Positions 44,920 through 53,819 of a stretch of DNA of 64,000 bases are shown one piece after another. Source of the DNA: Hoskinsella mucinilytica (GTDB lineage: Bacteria > Bacillota_I > Bacilli_A > Erysipelotrichales > Erysipelotrichaceae); the NCBI RefSeq assembly GCF_045223415.1, contig NZ_JBEQZJ010000015.1:1-64000 (forward strand), read 5' to 3'. The stretch's first letter is position 1. Each line of letters begins with the position of its first letter. The notes beneath the pieces were generated by a model. The model saw nothing but the letters and a program-made list of their open reading frames with translations, was not told where the DNA came from and did not search any database. Made by a program: the position numbers and the translations under genes.

Positions 44920-45609
44920 TTGAGTAATAACATATTGATCGTTGATGACAATCCGGAAATCCGAGAAGTCGTCAATGTACTTTTGACAAATGAAGGCTAT
45001 CAGATCGAAGAAGCTAGTGATGGAGCCCAAGCGATTCAAAAGATACATGACAAGGATCTGATCATCTTAGATATCATGATGCCGGGTATGGATGGATACG
45101 AAGTTTGTAGGAAAATCAGAGAAATGAGCAATGCGCCCATTCTTTTTCTTACGGCAAAATCAAGGGACCAAGATAAGACATTAGGATTCTCTTGCGGTGG
45201 CGATGATTATCTTCCAAAACCTTTTAGCTATGCGGAACTTTTGAGTAGAGTAAAAGCTTTATTAAGAAGATACACGGTATATAAAGGAAAAGAGGTATCT
45301 TTAACAGATACGATCTTAGAAAGCTATGATTTAAAACTGGATACTGAAAATCAACAGGTATATCTTGGCGAAGAATTGATCTCTTTAACCGACTTGGAAT
45401 ATCATATATTAGAATTATTGATGAAAAACCCTAAAAAAACCTTTTCGAATCAGGACCTATATGAGAATGTTTGGAAAGAACCTTATCTATATACTGCCAA
45501 TAATACCATCATGGTACATATCAGAAACTTAAGAAAAAAGCTAAATATCAACCCACAAAATCCACTTTATATCAAAACTGTATGGGGAAAGGGGTATCGC
45601 TTTGAGTAA
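44920..45609 (+). CDS. OmpR-family response regulator
   Basis: 229 residues. The receiver domain has acidic Asp9/10, phospho-acceptor Asp51 (LIILDIMMPG) and Lys100 (YLPKPF). The C-terminal winged helix ends in VHIRNLRKKL and TVWGKGYRFE. TTG 44920 is the start; GAGGG lies 6 bases upstream and no ATG fits. The histidine kinase gene overlaps its stop. Target genes unknown. Confidence 0.95.
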   Translation: MSNNILIVDDNPEIREVVNVLLTNEGYQIEEASDGAQAIQKIHDKDLIILDIMMPGMDGYEVCRKIREMSNAPILFLTAKSRDQDKTLGFSCGGDDYLPKPFSYAELLSRVKALLRRYTVYKGKEVSLTDTILESYDLKLDTENQQVYLGEELISLTDLEYHILELLMKNPKKTFSNQDLYENVWKEPYLYTANNTIMVHIRNLRKKLNINPQNPLYIKTVWGKGYRFE

Positions 45610-46909
45610 TCTTTGGAAAAAGCTGAGCTATAAGTTCCTTTTTATTGTCGTAGGATCCTTTTTTGGTAGCGTGCTTTTATTTTATGTATTATTTGTGAAC
45701 CGTTACATCGTAACGGATTTTTTCCTTAACCATTATACTGATTTGAAAAGTACAAGTGATCAGGTTGCGGAAATGCAAAATAAAATTGACAAGGCCAAGA
45801 TGTCAAAAAAAGATAAGGCAGCCATACGAAACCTTATGAAACAATACCCAACGTTATCTTTACAACTTTACAGCAATGATCGAGAATATATCGCAGATCA
45901 TATTTTAAGTGAAGATGGAATTTCCATCAGTACCAATTCCTTATGGGTTGAATTATATTACCCAGAGGAAGAGGATTATCGTTTGAAATTCTATGATGGA
46001 AACTGTTATTTGGTCGTACAGTCCTATCAAGGCATGAGTTTTATGGTCATTTATTTATTTGCGATCTCAACGATTTGTATCGTTCTCTTTTTTAGCATCA
46101 TCATTCATTTTGTCAGAAAGAAAATGAAATATGTATTACAGCTGGAAAATGAAATGAAGCTCATTGAAAATGGCGATTTGGGACATGAGATCATACAGAA
46201 GGGGAACGATGAAATCGCATCCCTTGCGGCCCAATTGGATCAGTTAAGAATTGCTTTAAAGGAAAATATGGAAAAAGAAAAGGAAGCACGATCTGCGAAT
46301 GAGGAATTGATTACTACCATGAGTCATGATCTAAGAACACCATTGACTTCTTTGTTGGGATATTTGGATATCTTAGATATGAAAATATATAAAAACGAAC
46401 AAGACCATGATGCATATATTGAAAAATGTAAACAAAAGGCAGAACAAATCAAAAAAATGTCTGATCGTTTATTCACACATTTCTTTGTCTATGCGCAAGA
46501 TGACGATATTCTACTTCAAAAAATTTCAACAAAAAGCATCAAAGAGACTTTAATGAATTGTTGTGCGGAATTAAAAGGAAATGAGTTTCAAGTTGAGATT
46601 GAGTTGGGTGAAGAGGATGGTATCCTCATGGGAGATCATAGCTTGATCGATCGTATTTTCGATAATGTATTTTCCAATATTGTAAAGTATGCAGATAAAG
46701 ATCATATCGAAATCAGTATGAAGATCATCGATCATCAATTGACCATGAATTTTACCAATACCATCAAGCAAGTCAGCTTCAAAGAAGAAAGTACAAACAT
46801 TGGTTTAAAGAGCATGGAAAAGATGTTGCATCAAATGAATGGAACATTATTTACAAGTTCTGATGAGCATATCTTTAGCTTGAAATTGATGATTCCAATG
46901 CTAAAATAA
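45602..46909 (+). CDS. Sensor histidine kinase
   Basis: 435 residues. Two membrane helices (about 10-32 and 146-170) enclose a small extracytoplasmic domain of about 110 residues. A HAMP linker (171-222) precedes HisKA, with the phosphorylated His242 in TMSHDLRTPLTSL. The ATPase domain has DNVFSNIVKYA (N-box) and NIGLKSMEKML (G region). It starts at TTG 45602, overlapping the regulator stop, with AAAGGGG upstream. Signal unknown; such OmpR pairs often watch cell-envelope stress. Confidence 0.95.
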   Translation: MSNLWKKLSYKFLFIVVGSFFGSVLLFYVLFVNRYIVTDFFLNHYTDLKSTSDQVAEMQNKIDKAKMSKKDKAAIRNLMKQYPTLSLQLYSNDREYIADHILSEDGISISTNSLWVELYYPEEEDYRLKFYDGNCYLVVQSYQGMSFMVIYLFAISTICIVLFFSIIIHFVRKKMKYVLQLENEMKLIENGDLGHEIIQKGNDEIASLAAQLDQLRIALKENMEKEKEARSANEELITTMSHDLRTPLTSLLGYLDILDMKIYKNEQDHDAYIEKCKQKAEQIKKMSDRLFTHFFVYAQDDDILLQKISTKSIKETLMNCCAELKGNEFQVEIELGEEDGILMGDHSLIDRIFDNVFSNIVKYADKDHIEISMKIIDHQLTMNFTNTIKQVSFKEESTNIGLKSMEKMLHQMNGTLFTSSDEHIFSLKLMIPMLK

Positions 46910-46910
46910 A

Positions 46911-47008
46911 GGGCACTCATAGCGATTTTATGGAAAATGCTGAAAAAATTGATGAAATTTTTGCAGGTATCGACAGAAATCGCCAAGAAATGGGCATAGT
47001 GCCTTTTT
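46911..47008 (+). other. Nested hairpin element and terminator before glmU
   Basis: GGCACT near 46912 pairs with AGTGCC near 46998, followed by eight Ts. Inside, GCGATTT pairs with AAATCGC, and a CTG-AAAAATT/AATTTTT-CAG hairpin lies in the middle. The outer part is the terminator of the two-component operon. The 29-codon frame from ATG 46931 has no ribosome site. Confidence 0.6.
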
Positions 47009-47051
47009 TTTGTACGTGAATTTTGATAAAATAGTAACGGAGGCGTTTTCT

Positions 47052-48404
47052 ATGAAATCTGCGATAGTATTAGCTGCCGGTAAAGGCACAAGAATGAAAT
47101 CCGACTTATGCAAGGTCATGCATCCAGTTTGCAACAAACCAATGATTGGACATATCATTACCAGCTTAAAAAAAGCAGGAGTTGAAAATATCGTTGTTGT
47201 TGTCGGACATGGGGCAGAAAGTGTAAAAGAATATTTAAAAGATGAAGTACAGTATGCATTACAGGAGCCACAGTTAGGAACTGGACATGCTGTTATGCAA
47301 GCATCAGCTCTGGAAGGATTCGATGGAGATACCATTGTACTATGTGGAGATGGACCATTGATTCAGCCGGAAACGATTCAAGCAGCTTTTGAGGCAAATA
47401 AAGATCATACATGTACGGTTTTAACTGCAGTGCTTCCTGATGGAGAGCGCTATGGAAGAATCGTACGTAAAAATGATACGGTTGAAAAAATCGTAGAAGC
47501 AAAGGACTGTACACCGAAGGAACTTGAAATCAAAGAAATCAATACCGGTTTGTTCTGCTTTAAAAACAAAGAATTATTTGAGGGATTGAAAAAGATCAAA
47601 AATGAAAATGCTCAGAATGAGTATTATCTGACAGATCTGGTAGAAATTTTTCATAACGAAGGAAAAAGTGTCAATGCTATGATTGTTGATGATCCTGATG
47701 AAACGATGGGGGTCAATGATCGTTTAGATTTAGCAAAAGCACAAAAATGGATGAAACTACATGTAAACAAAAAGCATATGTTGAATGGCGTTTCCATCAT
47801 TGATCCGGAAAACACCTATATCGATGTAGATGTAGAAATCGGACAAGATACTGTGATATATCCAAATGTTTGGATCGAAGGTGATACCATCATCGGTAAA
47901 AACGTAACGATATTGCCAAATTCTTTCTTGCGTAATGCAGAAATCAAAGATGATGTTGTCATTGATTCCAGTAAAATTGTAGAAAGTAAGGTTGGAAAGG
48001 GTACGACCATTGGGCCTATGTCCCATTTGAGAAACAATACGGAAATCTGTGAGAATTGCCGTATTGGAAATTTTGTGGAATTTAAAAATTCCCACTTTGG
48101 TAACGGAAGTAAATGTGCGCATTTAACATATATCGGTGACAGTGATTTTGGTGAAAAGATCAATGTCGGATGTGGTGTTGTTACGGTAAATTATGATGGT
48201 AAAAACAAGTATCGCACAACCGTAAAGGATGGCGCATTTATCGGCAGTAACTGTAACCTGATTGCCCCTGTGACAATTGGCGAAAACGTGTTGCTGGCAG
48301 CGGGCTCTACCATCACCGATTCTGTAGAAGATGGTGATATGGGGATCGCAAGAGCTAGACAGTCCAATAAAAAAGGATTTGGAACGAAGTACAAGAACAA
48401 ATAG
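47052..48404 (+). CDS. glmU: Bifunctional GlmU
   Basis: 450 residues. The uridylyltransferase domain starts IVLAAGKGTRMKSDL and has EPQLGTGHAVM and VLCGDGPLI. The C-terminal left-handed beta-helix acetyltransferase has hexapeptide repeats and GTKYKNK at the end. It makes UDP-GlcNAc from GlcN-1-P for cell-wall synthesis. ATG 47052 with GGAGG upstream; an in-frame ATG 42 bases upstream has none. prs follows by 25 bases. Confidence 0.97.
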   Translation: MKSAIVLAAGKGTRMKSDLCKVMHPVCNKPMIGHIITSLKKAGVENIVVVVGHGAESVKEYLKDEVQYALQEPQLGTGHAVMQASALEGFDGDTIVLCGDGPLIQPETIQAAFEANKDHTCTVLTAVLPDGERYGRIVRKNDTVEKIVEAKDCTPKELEIKEINTGLFCFKNKELFEGLKKIKNENAQNEYYLTDLVEIFHNEGKSVNAMIVDDPDETMGVNDRLDLAKAQKWMKLHVNKKHMLNGVSIIDPENTYIDVDVEIGQDTVIYPNVWIEGDTIIGKNVTILPNSFLRNAEIKDDVVIDSSKIVESKVGKGTTIGPMSHLRNNTEICENCRIGNFVEFKNSHFGNGSKCAHLTYIGDSDFGEKINVGCGVVTVNYDGKNKYRTTVKDGAFIGSNCNLIAPVTIGENVLLAAGSTITDSVEDGDMGIARARQSNKKGFGTKYKNK

Positions 48405-48429
48405 GAAAGGAACAGGTAGAGTTAGTACA

Positions 48430-49383
48430 ATGGAAAAGAAAACAGTAGTTTTTGCGTTAACATCAAGTGTAGGATTAGCAAATGAAATCGTAGGTCAGTT
48501 AGGTATTCCTTTAGGACAATGCGATGTAAAACATTTCTCTGATGGAGAAATCATGGTAGAGCTAGGGGAATCTGTACGTGGTAAAAACGTATATATTGTT
48601 CAGTCTACATGTGCTCCTGTCAGCAGTAACATTATGGAGGTCTTGATTGCAATTGATGCTTGCAAGCGTGCCAGTGCAGCACATATCTCTGTAGTTATGC
48701 CATACTTTGGCTATGCAAGACAGGATAGAAAAGCAAAAGCAAGACAACCAATCACATCAAAACTGGTTGCAGATTTGCTTGAAACAGCCGGAGCAAATCG
48801 TGTCATCACGATGGAGCTTCACGCAACACAGATTCAGGGATTCTTTGATATCCCTGCAGATGATATCAGTGCAATTCCTATTATTGGTAAATATTTTAAA
48901 GATATGAACCTTGAGGATGTTGTTGTCGTTTCTCCGGACCATGGTGGAACAACTCGTGCTAGAAAATTGGCTGAAATCCTACATGCACCACTTGCCATTA
49001 TCGACAAACGTCGTCCAAAACCAAATGTAGCGGAAGCTATGAACATCATTGGTGATGTAGATGGTAAGGTCGCTATCATGGTAGATGATATCGTAGATAC
49101 TGCAGGTACGTTAGCTGCAGGTATCAAAATGCTTTATGATAAAGGCGCAACTGCTGTATATGCAAGCTGTGTTCATGGTGTATTGTCAGGACCTGCAATC
49201 GAGCGTTTGAAAGCAGCAAATTTAGCAGGATTCATCTGTACCAACACAATTGAAAACAATGAAAAAGCTGCAGAATACCCTGAAATGAAGGTATTATCTG
49301 TTGGCCCAGTGCTTGGTGAAGTTATCAAAGCAATGGAAGAAAACAGAGCTGTTAGTGACATTGTAGCTCGCTACGCTGAATAA
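48430..49383 (+). CDS. prs: Ribose-phosphate pyrophosphokinase
   Basis: 317 residues. The ATP-binding flexible loop is YARQDRKAKARQPIT; the PRPP loop is VAIMVDDIVDTAGTLAAG; and DKRRPKPN precedes it. It makes PRPP for purine, pyrimidine, His and Trp synthesis. glmU followed by prs is a common Firmicutes pair. ATG 48430; the longer in-frame ORF overlaps glmU. Confidence 0.97.
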   Translation: MEKKTVVFALTSSVGLANEIVGQLGIPLGQCDVKHFSDGEIMVELGESVRGKNVYIVQSTCAPVSSNIMEVLIAIDACKRASAAHISVVMPYFGYARQDRKAKARQPITSKLVADLLETAGANRVITMELHATQIQGFFDIPADDISAIPIIGKYFKDMNLEDVVVVSPDHGGTTRARKLAEILHAPLAIIDKRRPKPNVAEAMNIIGDVDGKVAIMVDDIVDTAGTLAAGIKMLYDKGATAVYASCVHGVLSGPAIERLKAANLAGFICTNTIENNEKAAEYPEMKVLSVGPVLGEVIKAMEENRAVSDIVARYAE

Positions 49384-49400
49384 GATAGAAAGGATTCTTT

Positions 49401-49754
49401 ATGCTAGAACATTACATAGAACTTTTATTGCCTGAAATAGTATCTGTGCTTGAAATCATGGGTATTATCGTAATCAGTGTCGGATGCTTAAAGGCTTTTT
49501 ATCACTACATGAAGGCTTATCTGACGAACAGACAATATCCCCTCAGAATTGAGTTGGCAAATGCTCTGGCATTGGGATTAGAATTTAAGATGGGAGCGGA
49601 GATCTTAAAGACCGTTCTTGTCAGAAGCATGAGTGAAATTATGATTCTTGGCGCAATTATTTTGCTTCGTGCATTATTGTCCTTGATGATTCATTTTGAA
49701 ATCAAAGCAGAAAATGAGCACCATGCAGGACATCATAGTCCAAACGATTATTAA
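49401..49754 (+). CDS. DUF1622 membrane protein
   Basis: 117 residues with about three membrane segments (about 13-35, 52-66 and 75-97). It has the conserved RIELANALALGLEFKMGAEILKT region of DUF1622, split here across a helix. The His-rich tail (HHAGHHS) may bind metal. Family function unknown. AAAGGA site, 17 bases after prs. Confidence 0.85.
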   Translation: MLEHYIELLLPEIVSVLEIMGIIVISVGCLKAFYHYMKAYLTNRQYPLRIELANALALGLEFKMGAEILKTVLVRSMSEIMILGAIILLRALLSLMIHFEIKAENEHHAGHHSPNDY

Positions 49755-49758
49755 AATA

Positions 49759-49797
49759 AAGATCAGTCTATTTATGATAATGGACTGGTCTTTTTTC
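49759..49797 (+). terminator. Terminator after DUF1622 gene
   Basis: AGATCAGTC (49760-49768) pairs with GACTGGTCT (49783-49791), followed by TTTTT. Confidence 0.88.
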
Positions 49798-49903
49798 ATA
49801 TATATCTAAATGTATGATAAATCTTTTGTCTAATACATAAGCATCCGATCAAGCATGTAGTAACATACAACAGGAAATGACTGTCAGGATAAAAGGAATA
49901 TGT

Positions 49904-51004
49904 TTATATCTTGTTAGTGTATGGTGTTGATTTATGATGTTTGATCTGTTCTTTTCTTAAACATATTTCATCTAAATAAGCATAAAATTGATAGCGATCT
50001 AGATCTAAATGATCAAGAATATGGAAAGGATCAATGATCTTATCCGCATACTCTCTCAAAATCTCTGCTGTTAATCTGATTTTTTCATCTGTAACACCAA
50101 TCATTCCCGTATTAATGCGAATGATTTGGGCGTTTTTCGTGAAGATATAAAAATCAATTTGATAAACATTTCCACCATTGATAGGAGTTTTCGCAACAAT
50201 ATGAAACCATACCTTAAATGTTCTAATATCTTGATAAGAAACAAAGGAAAAGCAATCTTTGATTCGATTTTTTCTAGCGGCATGTAATAGTGCTAAATAT
50301 CTTTTTTTGGATTCCTTACGGTAATAATAAATGCCATTTTCACGAAATTCATATAATTCATTAGGAAGTTTGGTACTAATACAATAATCAGACCAACTAA
50401 TGATAAATGTGAGGATGGTTGCAATCACAAACGAATACCATTCATATTGTATTTCCCATGCACCCACATGTAAAATATGGGGAAGACTAGCAAGGAAAAA
50501 GATGATCCAGGAAGTAAATATCCAAAGGAGTGGGAATGTCAATATTTCAATGAATATTAATCTCTTCTTACTCATTCTCTGTTGGTTCCAGACTGATATC
50601 AAACTACCTGCTTCTTGAAAAGGAGTCTTTTCTCTTTTATGTTGGATGATGTCATCATATTGCTTTACTGTATAAGAAATAAGTGGAACATTACTTTTTT
50701 TAATATCTTCGCAAAGCTTTTCTTTTAATTGCAGTTCTTCGTGTTGTAGCTCTAATTCTTTCATTTGATGATCCATGATTTCTTGTAGACTGATTTCATG
50801 AGCATAATATCTTCTGATTTCTTCCATAGGGATACCCAAACTTCGAAATAACTTGATCTCCTTTAATTTGTTTACATCCTCTTCACTAAAATCTCTATAC
50901 TTGCTTTCAGGTCTTCGTCGGATGGTGATCAATCCCATTTCTTCATAAAACCGAATACTATGTGTACTCATACCAACAAGTTTTTCAACATCTTTAATTT
51001 TCAT
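49904..51004 (-). CDS. MerR-type regulator with membrane-spanning C-terminal domain
   Basis: 366 residues. The N-terminal MerR HTH (residues 1-70: VGMSTHSIRFYEEMGLI and SKYRDFSEEDVNKL) is followed by a coiled coil (about 80-115). Then come two hydrophobic segments, about 153-176 (FPLLWIFTSWIIFFLASLPH) and 190-212, and a cytoplasmic domain of about 150 residues. MerR proteins are normally soluble and under 300 residues, so this looks like a membrane-bound one-component sensor. Start at minus-strand ATG 51004 with GTTGAGG. A dyad ACCT-N3-AGGT lies upstream. Confidence 0.82.
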   Translation of the reverse strand: MKIKDVEKLVGMSTHSIRFYEEMGLITIRRRPESKYRDFSEEDVNKLKEIKLFRSLGIPMEEIRRYYAHEISLQEIMDHQMKELELQHEELQLKEKLCEDIKKSNVPLISYTVKQYDDIIQHKREKTPFQEAGSLISVWNQQRMSKKRLIFIEILTFPLLWIFTSWIIFFLASLPHILHVGAWEIQYEWYSFVIATILTFIISWSDYCISTKLPNELYEFRENGIYYYRKESKKRYLALLHAARKNRIKDCFSFVSYQDIRTFKVWFHIVAKTPINGGNVYQIDFYIFTKNAQIIRINTGMIGVTDEKIRLTAEILREYADKIIDPFHILDHLDLDRYQFYAYLDEICLRKEQIKHHKSTPYTNKI

Positions 51005-51023
51005 AAGGTTATACCTCAACTTT

Positions 51024-51054
51024 CATCTTTATTGAACACCTTAGAGGTACTCAA
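51024..51054 (-). promoter_or_regulatory. Candidate MerR-type autoregulated promoter
   Basis: On the minus strand TTGAGT (complement of 51049-51054) is followed by the dyad ACCT-CTA-AGGT (51038-51048) and, after 18-19 bases, an AAGAT-like -10. A long spacer holding a dyad is typical of MerR promoters. Confidence 0.5.
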
Positions 51055-51113
51055 AAGTCAATCGTTTTCATGAAATAAGTGAGCAATATTTATATATAAA
51101 ACCAAACATGAAG

Positions 51114-51139
51114 AAAAAAGAGTTTTATGAACTCTTTTC
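51114..51139. terminator. Terminator of the prepilin gene
   Basis: AAAAGAGTT pairs with AACTCTTTT (51116-51138) around TTATG; the arms supply T-runs on the minus strand. Confidence 0.8.
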
Positions 51140-51140
51140 A

Positions 51141-51989
51141 TCAATTATTATCCGGTTTAAAGCTAGAAACATCTAAATATGGAAAGCTTCCATCTACATT
51201 CTTTGTTTTGACAGTAACCACACCACTGCGAATCACAGGAACAGATTGAAATTGTTGATCACTGTAATCAAATAAGGTTACTTTGACGGTTTGATTGATA
51301 TCTTCTTTTGTTAATTGATGTTCCGTTACCATGATGGATACATTATTTTCTGCGCCACTGAAATTTTTTGATTGTCTATAAATGCTAAAACTATAATCAT
51401 TATCACTGAACCCAAAGTCTTCCGATAACTTAGTCTTTATCTTGATTCCGAAATTCTTTCCTTCTGAATCGATATTTGATGTAGAAGTTCTTTCAAATAA
51501 ATAGTCATAAATAGAGATAAGTTTTGAACCATCTTTCAGAAATTTAACTTGTGCAATATTGCTTAGATTACGATTTAACCTTTTCGCAAGTGTGATAGGT
51601 TCTGCATTAGTTTTAATTTCAAAACGTTGTTCTTCATCATAATAATAAATGAATTTTTGATTTAGCTCTATTGTGAAATCACCGGATCCATTCTTTTGCT
51701 TATTGAGCTCTATTTCTAATAGATCTGCTTGTGTACCGCTGTTTGTAATGATTTGTTTATGGATTAGATCATCATTGGGTAATCGTTCTAGATCATCGCT
51801 ATGATATAGCTTTGCGCCCATTTCTTTTGTGGCTAACAATACACTACGGGCTTCCGTTAAGAGCTGAGCATCCTTAGCCTTAGATACATAGCCCATAATA
51901 GATGGTATCATAATGGCAAGCAAGATACCTATGATCAATAACACGACAATGATTTCTACCATTGTAAATCCTTTTCTATTCCTTTTCAT
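51141..51989 (-). CDS. Orphan type IV prepilin-like protein
   Basis: 282 residues. The N-terminal type III signal RNRKG-FTMVEIIVVLLIIG has the GF(T/S) cleavage site with Glu at +5, followed by a hydrophobic helix typical of pilins and competence pseudopilins. The large polar domain is longer than most ComG-type pseudopilins. No pilus ATPase, platform protein or prepilin peptidase gene lies in this window. GGAG site before ATG 51989. Confidence 0.85.
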   Translation of the reverse strand: MKRNRKGFTMVEIIVVLLIIGILLAIMIPSIMGYVSKAKDAQLLTEARSVLLATKEMGAKLYHSDDLERLPNDDLIHKQIITNSGTQADLLEIELNKQKNGSGDFTIELNQKFIYYYDEEQRFEIKTNAEPITLAKRLNRNLSNIAQVKFLKDGSKLISIYDYLFERTSTSNIDSEGKNFGIKIKTKLSEDFGFSDNDYSFSIYRQSKNFSGAENNVSIMVTEHQLTKEDINQTVKVTLFDYSDQQFQSVPVIRSGVVTVKTKNVDGSFPYLDVSSFKPDNN

Positions 51990-52131
51990 GATATTCTCCT
52001 CAAATCTATTATAACGCATTTTTTAGGAATTTCGTCATCATATACTAACTTTTACAAATTTCGATATGTATATAAATGATAAACAAAATGTAAAAAGTTG
52101 TAAACGGAATGAAAATTGTATCAAAAACACA

Positions 52132-52160
52132 TTGACGAATGAAAGTTTTTCAGATATGAT
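52132..52160 (+). promoter_or_regulatory. Promoter of the orphan T-box leader
   Basis: TTGACG (52132-52137) and TATGAT (52155-52160), 17 bases apart. Transcription would begin near 52167. Confidence 0.75.
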
Positions 52161-52166
52161 ATACAT

Positions 52167-52437
52167 CACATGGGAATAAAACCGATGAAATGGAACATTT
52201 GATATGAGCACGTAAAGAGAGCAGGGAATGGTGAGATCCTGCCGTATGCTGTATTGATATGTGGGCCATAGAGGGCAAAGGGAACAGGCAAACTGCCTTA
52301 GTATACAAGACGTTGTTCACGTTACGAACAAATGCGAGAGCATGAGTGGATTCTTTTATTAGAATCAAGTAAGGTGGCACCGCAGGCGATTTGGCTTGTC
52401 CTTAATCTGTTTCACAGAAAGGATAAGTTTTTTTATG
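52167..52437 (+). promoter_or_regulatory. T-box leader without a downstream gene
   Basis: The hallmark TGGCACCGC lies at 52375-52383 in AAGGTGGCACCGC. Upstream is a Stem I with AAAGAGAG, GCAGG...CCTGC closing a GGTGAGAT distal loop, and K-turn-like GATGA and AGAGG at its base. A Stem III-like GATTCT/AGAATC precedes the T-box. TAAGG (52370-52374) can pair with CCTTA (52400-52404) as antiterminator. CTTGTCCTT (52395-52403) pairs with AAGGATAAG (52419-52427) plus seven Ts as terminator. The triplet TGG just before the lower stem could be the specifier (tryptophan), but this reading is uncertain. Confidence 0.85.
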
Positions 52438-52446
52438 TAAGTATTA

Positions 52447-52484
52447 CATGGGAGTTGAGAATTCAGCATGATCTGACTCCCATG
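52447..52484 (+). other. Second hairpin behind the T-box
   Basis: CATGGGAGT (52447-52455) and ACTCCCATG (52476-52484) are perfect inverted arms. There is no T-run after it, so it is not a standard terminator. It is the last recognisable structure before the empty stretch. Confidence 0.5.
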
Positions 52485-52499
52485 CGTTTCAGAATTCAA

Positions 52500-52953
52500 A
52501 TGAACATTGAATGATTAAGAAGCCCATATCGTTTTATGAAGGATGTTGAAAAAACCATACAACCATCAACATTCGTCATCTGTTTTACATTCCTGATAAA
52601 TTGCAATATAGATGCTCATAAAAGGATACTTATATCATCCATGTATTACCCCTTCTATCACTGATTCTGACAAAACTACCATCCACATGCTGAACCATAT
52701 AAGGCTGATCCGATGTACTTACCAGTTGATAAATCTTATCATAAACAGATCTGAACCCTATCCGATTCTTCCTCAAAAAATGATGATATATTCAGATCCT
52801 ACCTTTAGCTTCTACTCTCTTGCAGGAAATCAATCTCACCTGCATAAATGATTCAATATGGAAGTACATCAGGAATGCCCATCATCTTATTGGTAAAAAT
52901 GATGGTATACAATGATAAAAAGCAATCGTTGGATTGCTTTTTATGTTATTTTC
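52500..52953. other. Gene-free stretch after the T-box with a possible remnant
   Basis: No plus-strand gene with a ribosome site follows the T-box. On the minus strand about 55 codons ending at TAA 52630-52632 read coding-like (VYDKIYQLVSTSDQPYMV, then VDGSFVRISDRRGNTWMI) but open on a stop with no start, so they may be a decayed fragment. A plus-strand ORF at 52612-52851 overlaps it without support. Confidence 0.35.
52917..52942. terminator. Terminator of the ferredoxin-flavodoxin gene
   Basis: AAAAAGCAATC pairs with GATTGCTTTTT around GTTG. It is symmetrical, so it can act in both directions; the minus-strand gene ends 12 bases away. Confidence 0.88.
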
Positions 52954-53718
52954 TTAAATTAATTCAATCTCTTTTCTTGTTTCGCAAGCTTTCTTCAATT
53001 TTAAAGTTGCGCCCTTCAATAAGACAGGATTTACTTTGCGTGCATGTTGAGGACAGATTGTTACACACCGCATGCAAGAGATGCATTTTGATGTATCAGT
53101 TTCCTGTGGATGGTCAGGATGGATCGCTTCCATTGGACACTGTATTGCACAAGCACCACATTTTGTGCAATCCTTACCGGCTTTTGGAACCATAGGAATC
53201 GTCTTTAATTCTTTATAAGGACGATGACCGGGTACACTGATCTCTGTTGTCGTATCGTTATCTAAACGAACAAATAGGTTTTTGAGATATTCATGCATTT
53301 GTTCTACATCTGTTGTATCAGGTCTACCTGATCCATAAATATGCATAATGGAATGTTCGCATATGATAGCCATTGCACCGATTGGAGAAAATCCTTGTTG
53401 TTTTACAAAGTCATACAACTCGATCAATGTATCTTCATAGGCTCTATTTCCATAAGTAACAAGTAAGATACATGGTGTATGGTTACCGTGTATGCTTTTG
53501 AATTTATCTAATGCAATCGCCGGAGTTCTTCCACCAAAAGAAGGAACCGCAAAGATAGCTAAGTCATTCATACCGAAAGTTTGTTCATAATAACTGGCAT
53601 GAGCTGTAAGATTATGAAGCGAAGAAGGAACGATAAGTTGTTTTTGAATATCTTTACAAACTTGCTCCGTATGATTGGCAGGACTAAAATAGATGATATG
53701 TGCTTCATTGATGTTCAT
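52954..53718 (-). CDS. EFR1-like ferredoxin with flavodoxin-type domain
   Basis: 254 residues. The N-terminal flavodoxin-like half has IIYFSPANHTEQVCKDI (FMN phosphate loop) and FAVPSFGGRTP. The C-terminal half carries two 4Fe-4S motifs, CTKCGACAIQCP and CISCMRCVTICP. It likely shuttles electrons between Fe-S clusters and FMN; partner unknown. No close operon neighbours. Confidence 0.9.
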   Translation of the reverse strand: MNINEAHIIYFSPANHTEQVCKDIQKQLIVPSSLHNLTAHASYYEQTFGMNDLAIFAVPSFGGRTPAIALDKFKSIHGNHTPCILLVTYGNRAYEDTLIELYDFVKQQGFSPIGAMAIICEHSIMHIYGSGRPDTTDVEQMHEYLKNLFVRLDNDTTTEISVPGHRPYKELKTIPMVPKAGKDCTKCGACAIQCPMEAIHPDHPQETDTSKCISCMRCVTICPQHARKVNPVLLKGATLKLKKACETRKEIELI

Positions 53719-53819
53719 AATGTTTTATCTGGTATCAGATCGATGATATTACATCATGTGATACCTTTTCCTTTCTAACAATCTTTTAAAACGAGAGATT
53801 GATAGCGTTGTAAATTGTT

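Noticed and set aside
46931..47020. 29-codon ORF inside the hairpin before glmU
   Set aside because: No ribosome site and it runs through the terminator, so it is more likely structured RNA than protein.
52612..52851. 79-codon plus-strand ORF downstream of the T-box
   Set aside because: No ribosome site and not near enough to the T-box to be its target; composition unlike the real genes here.
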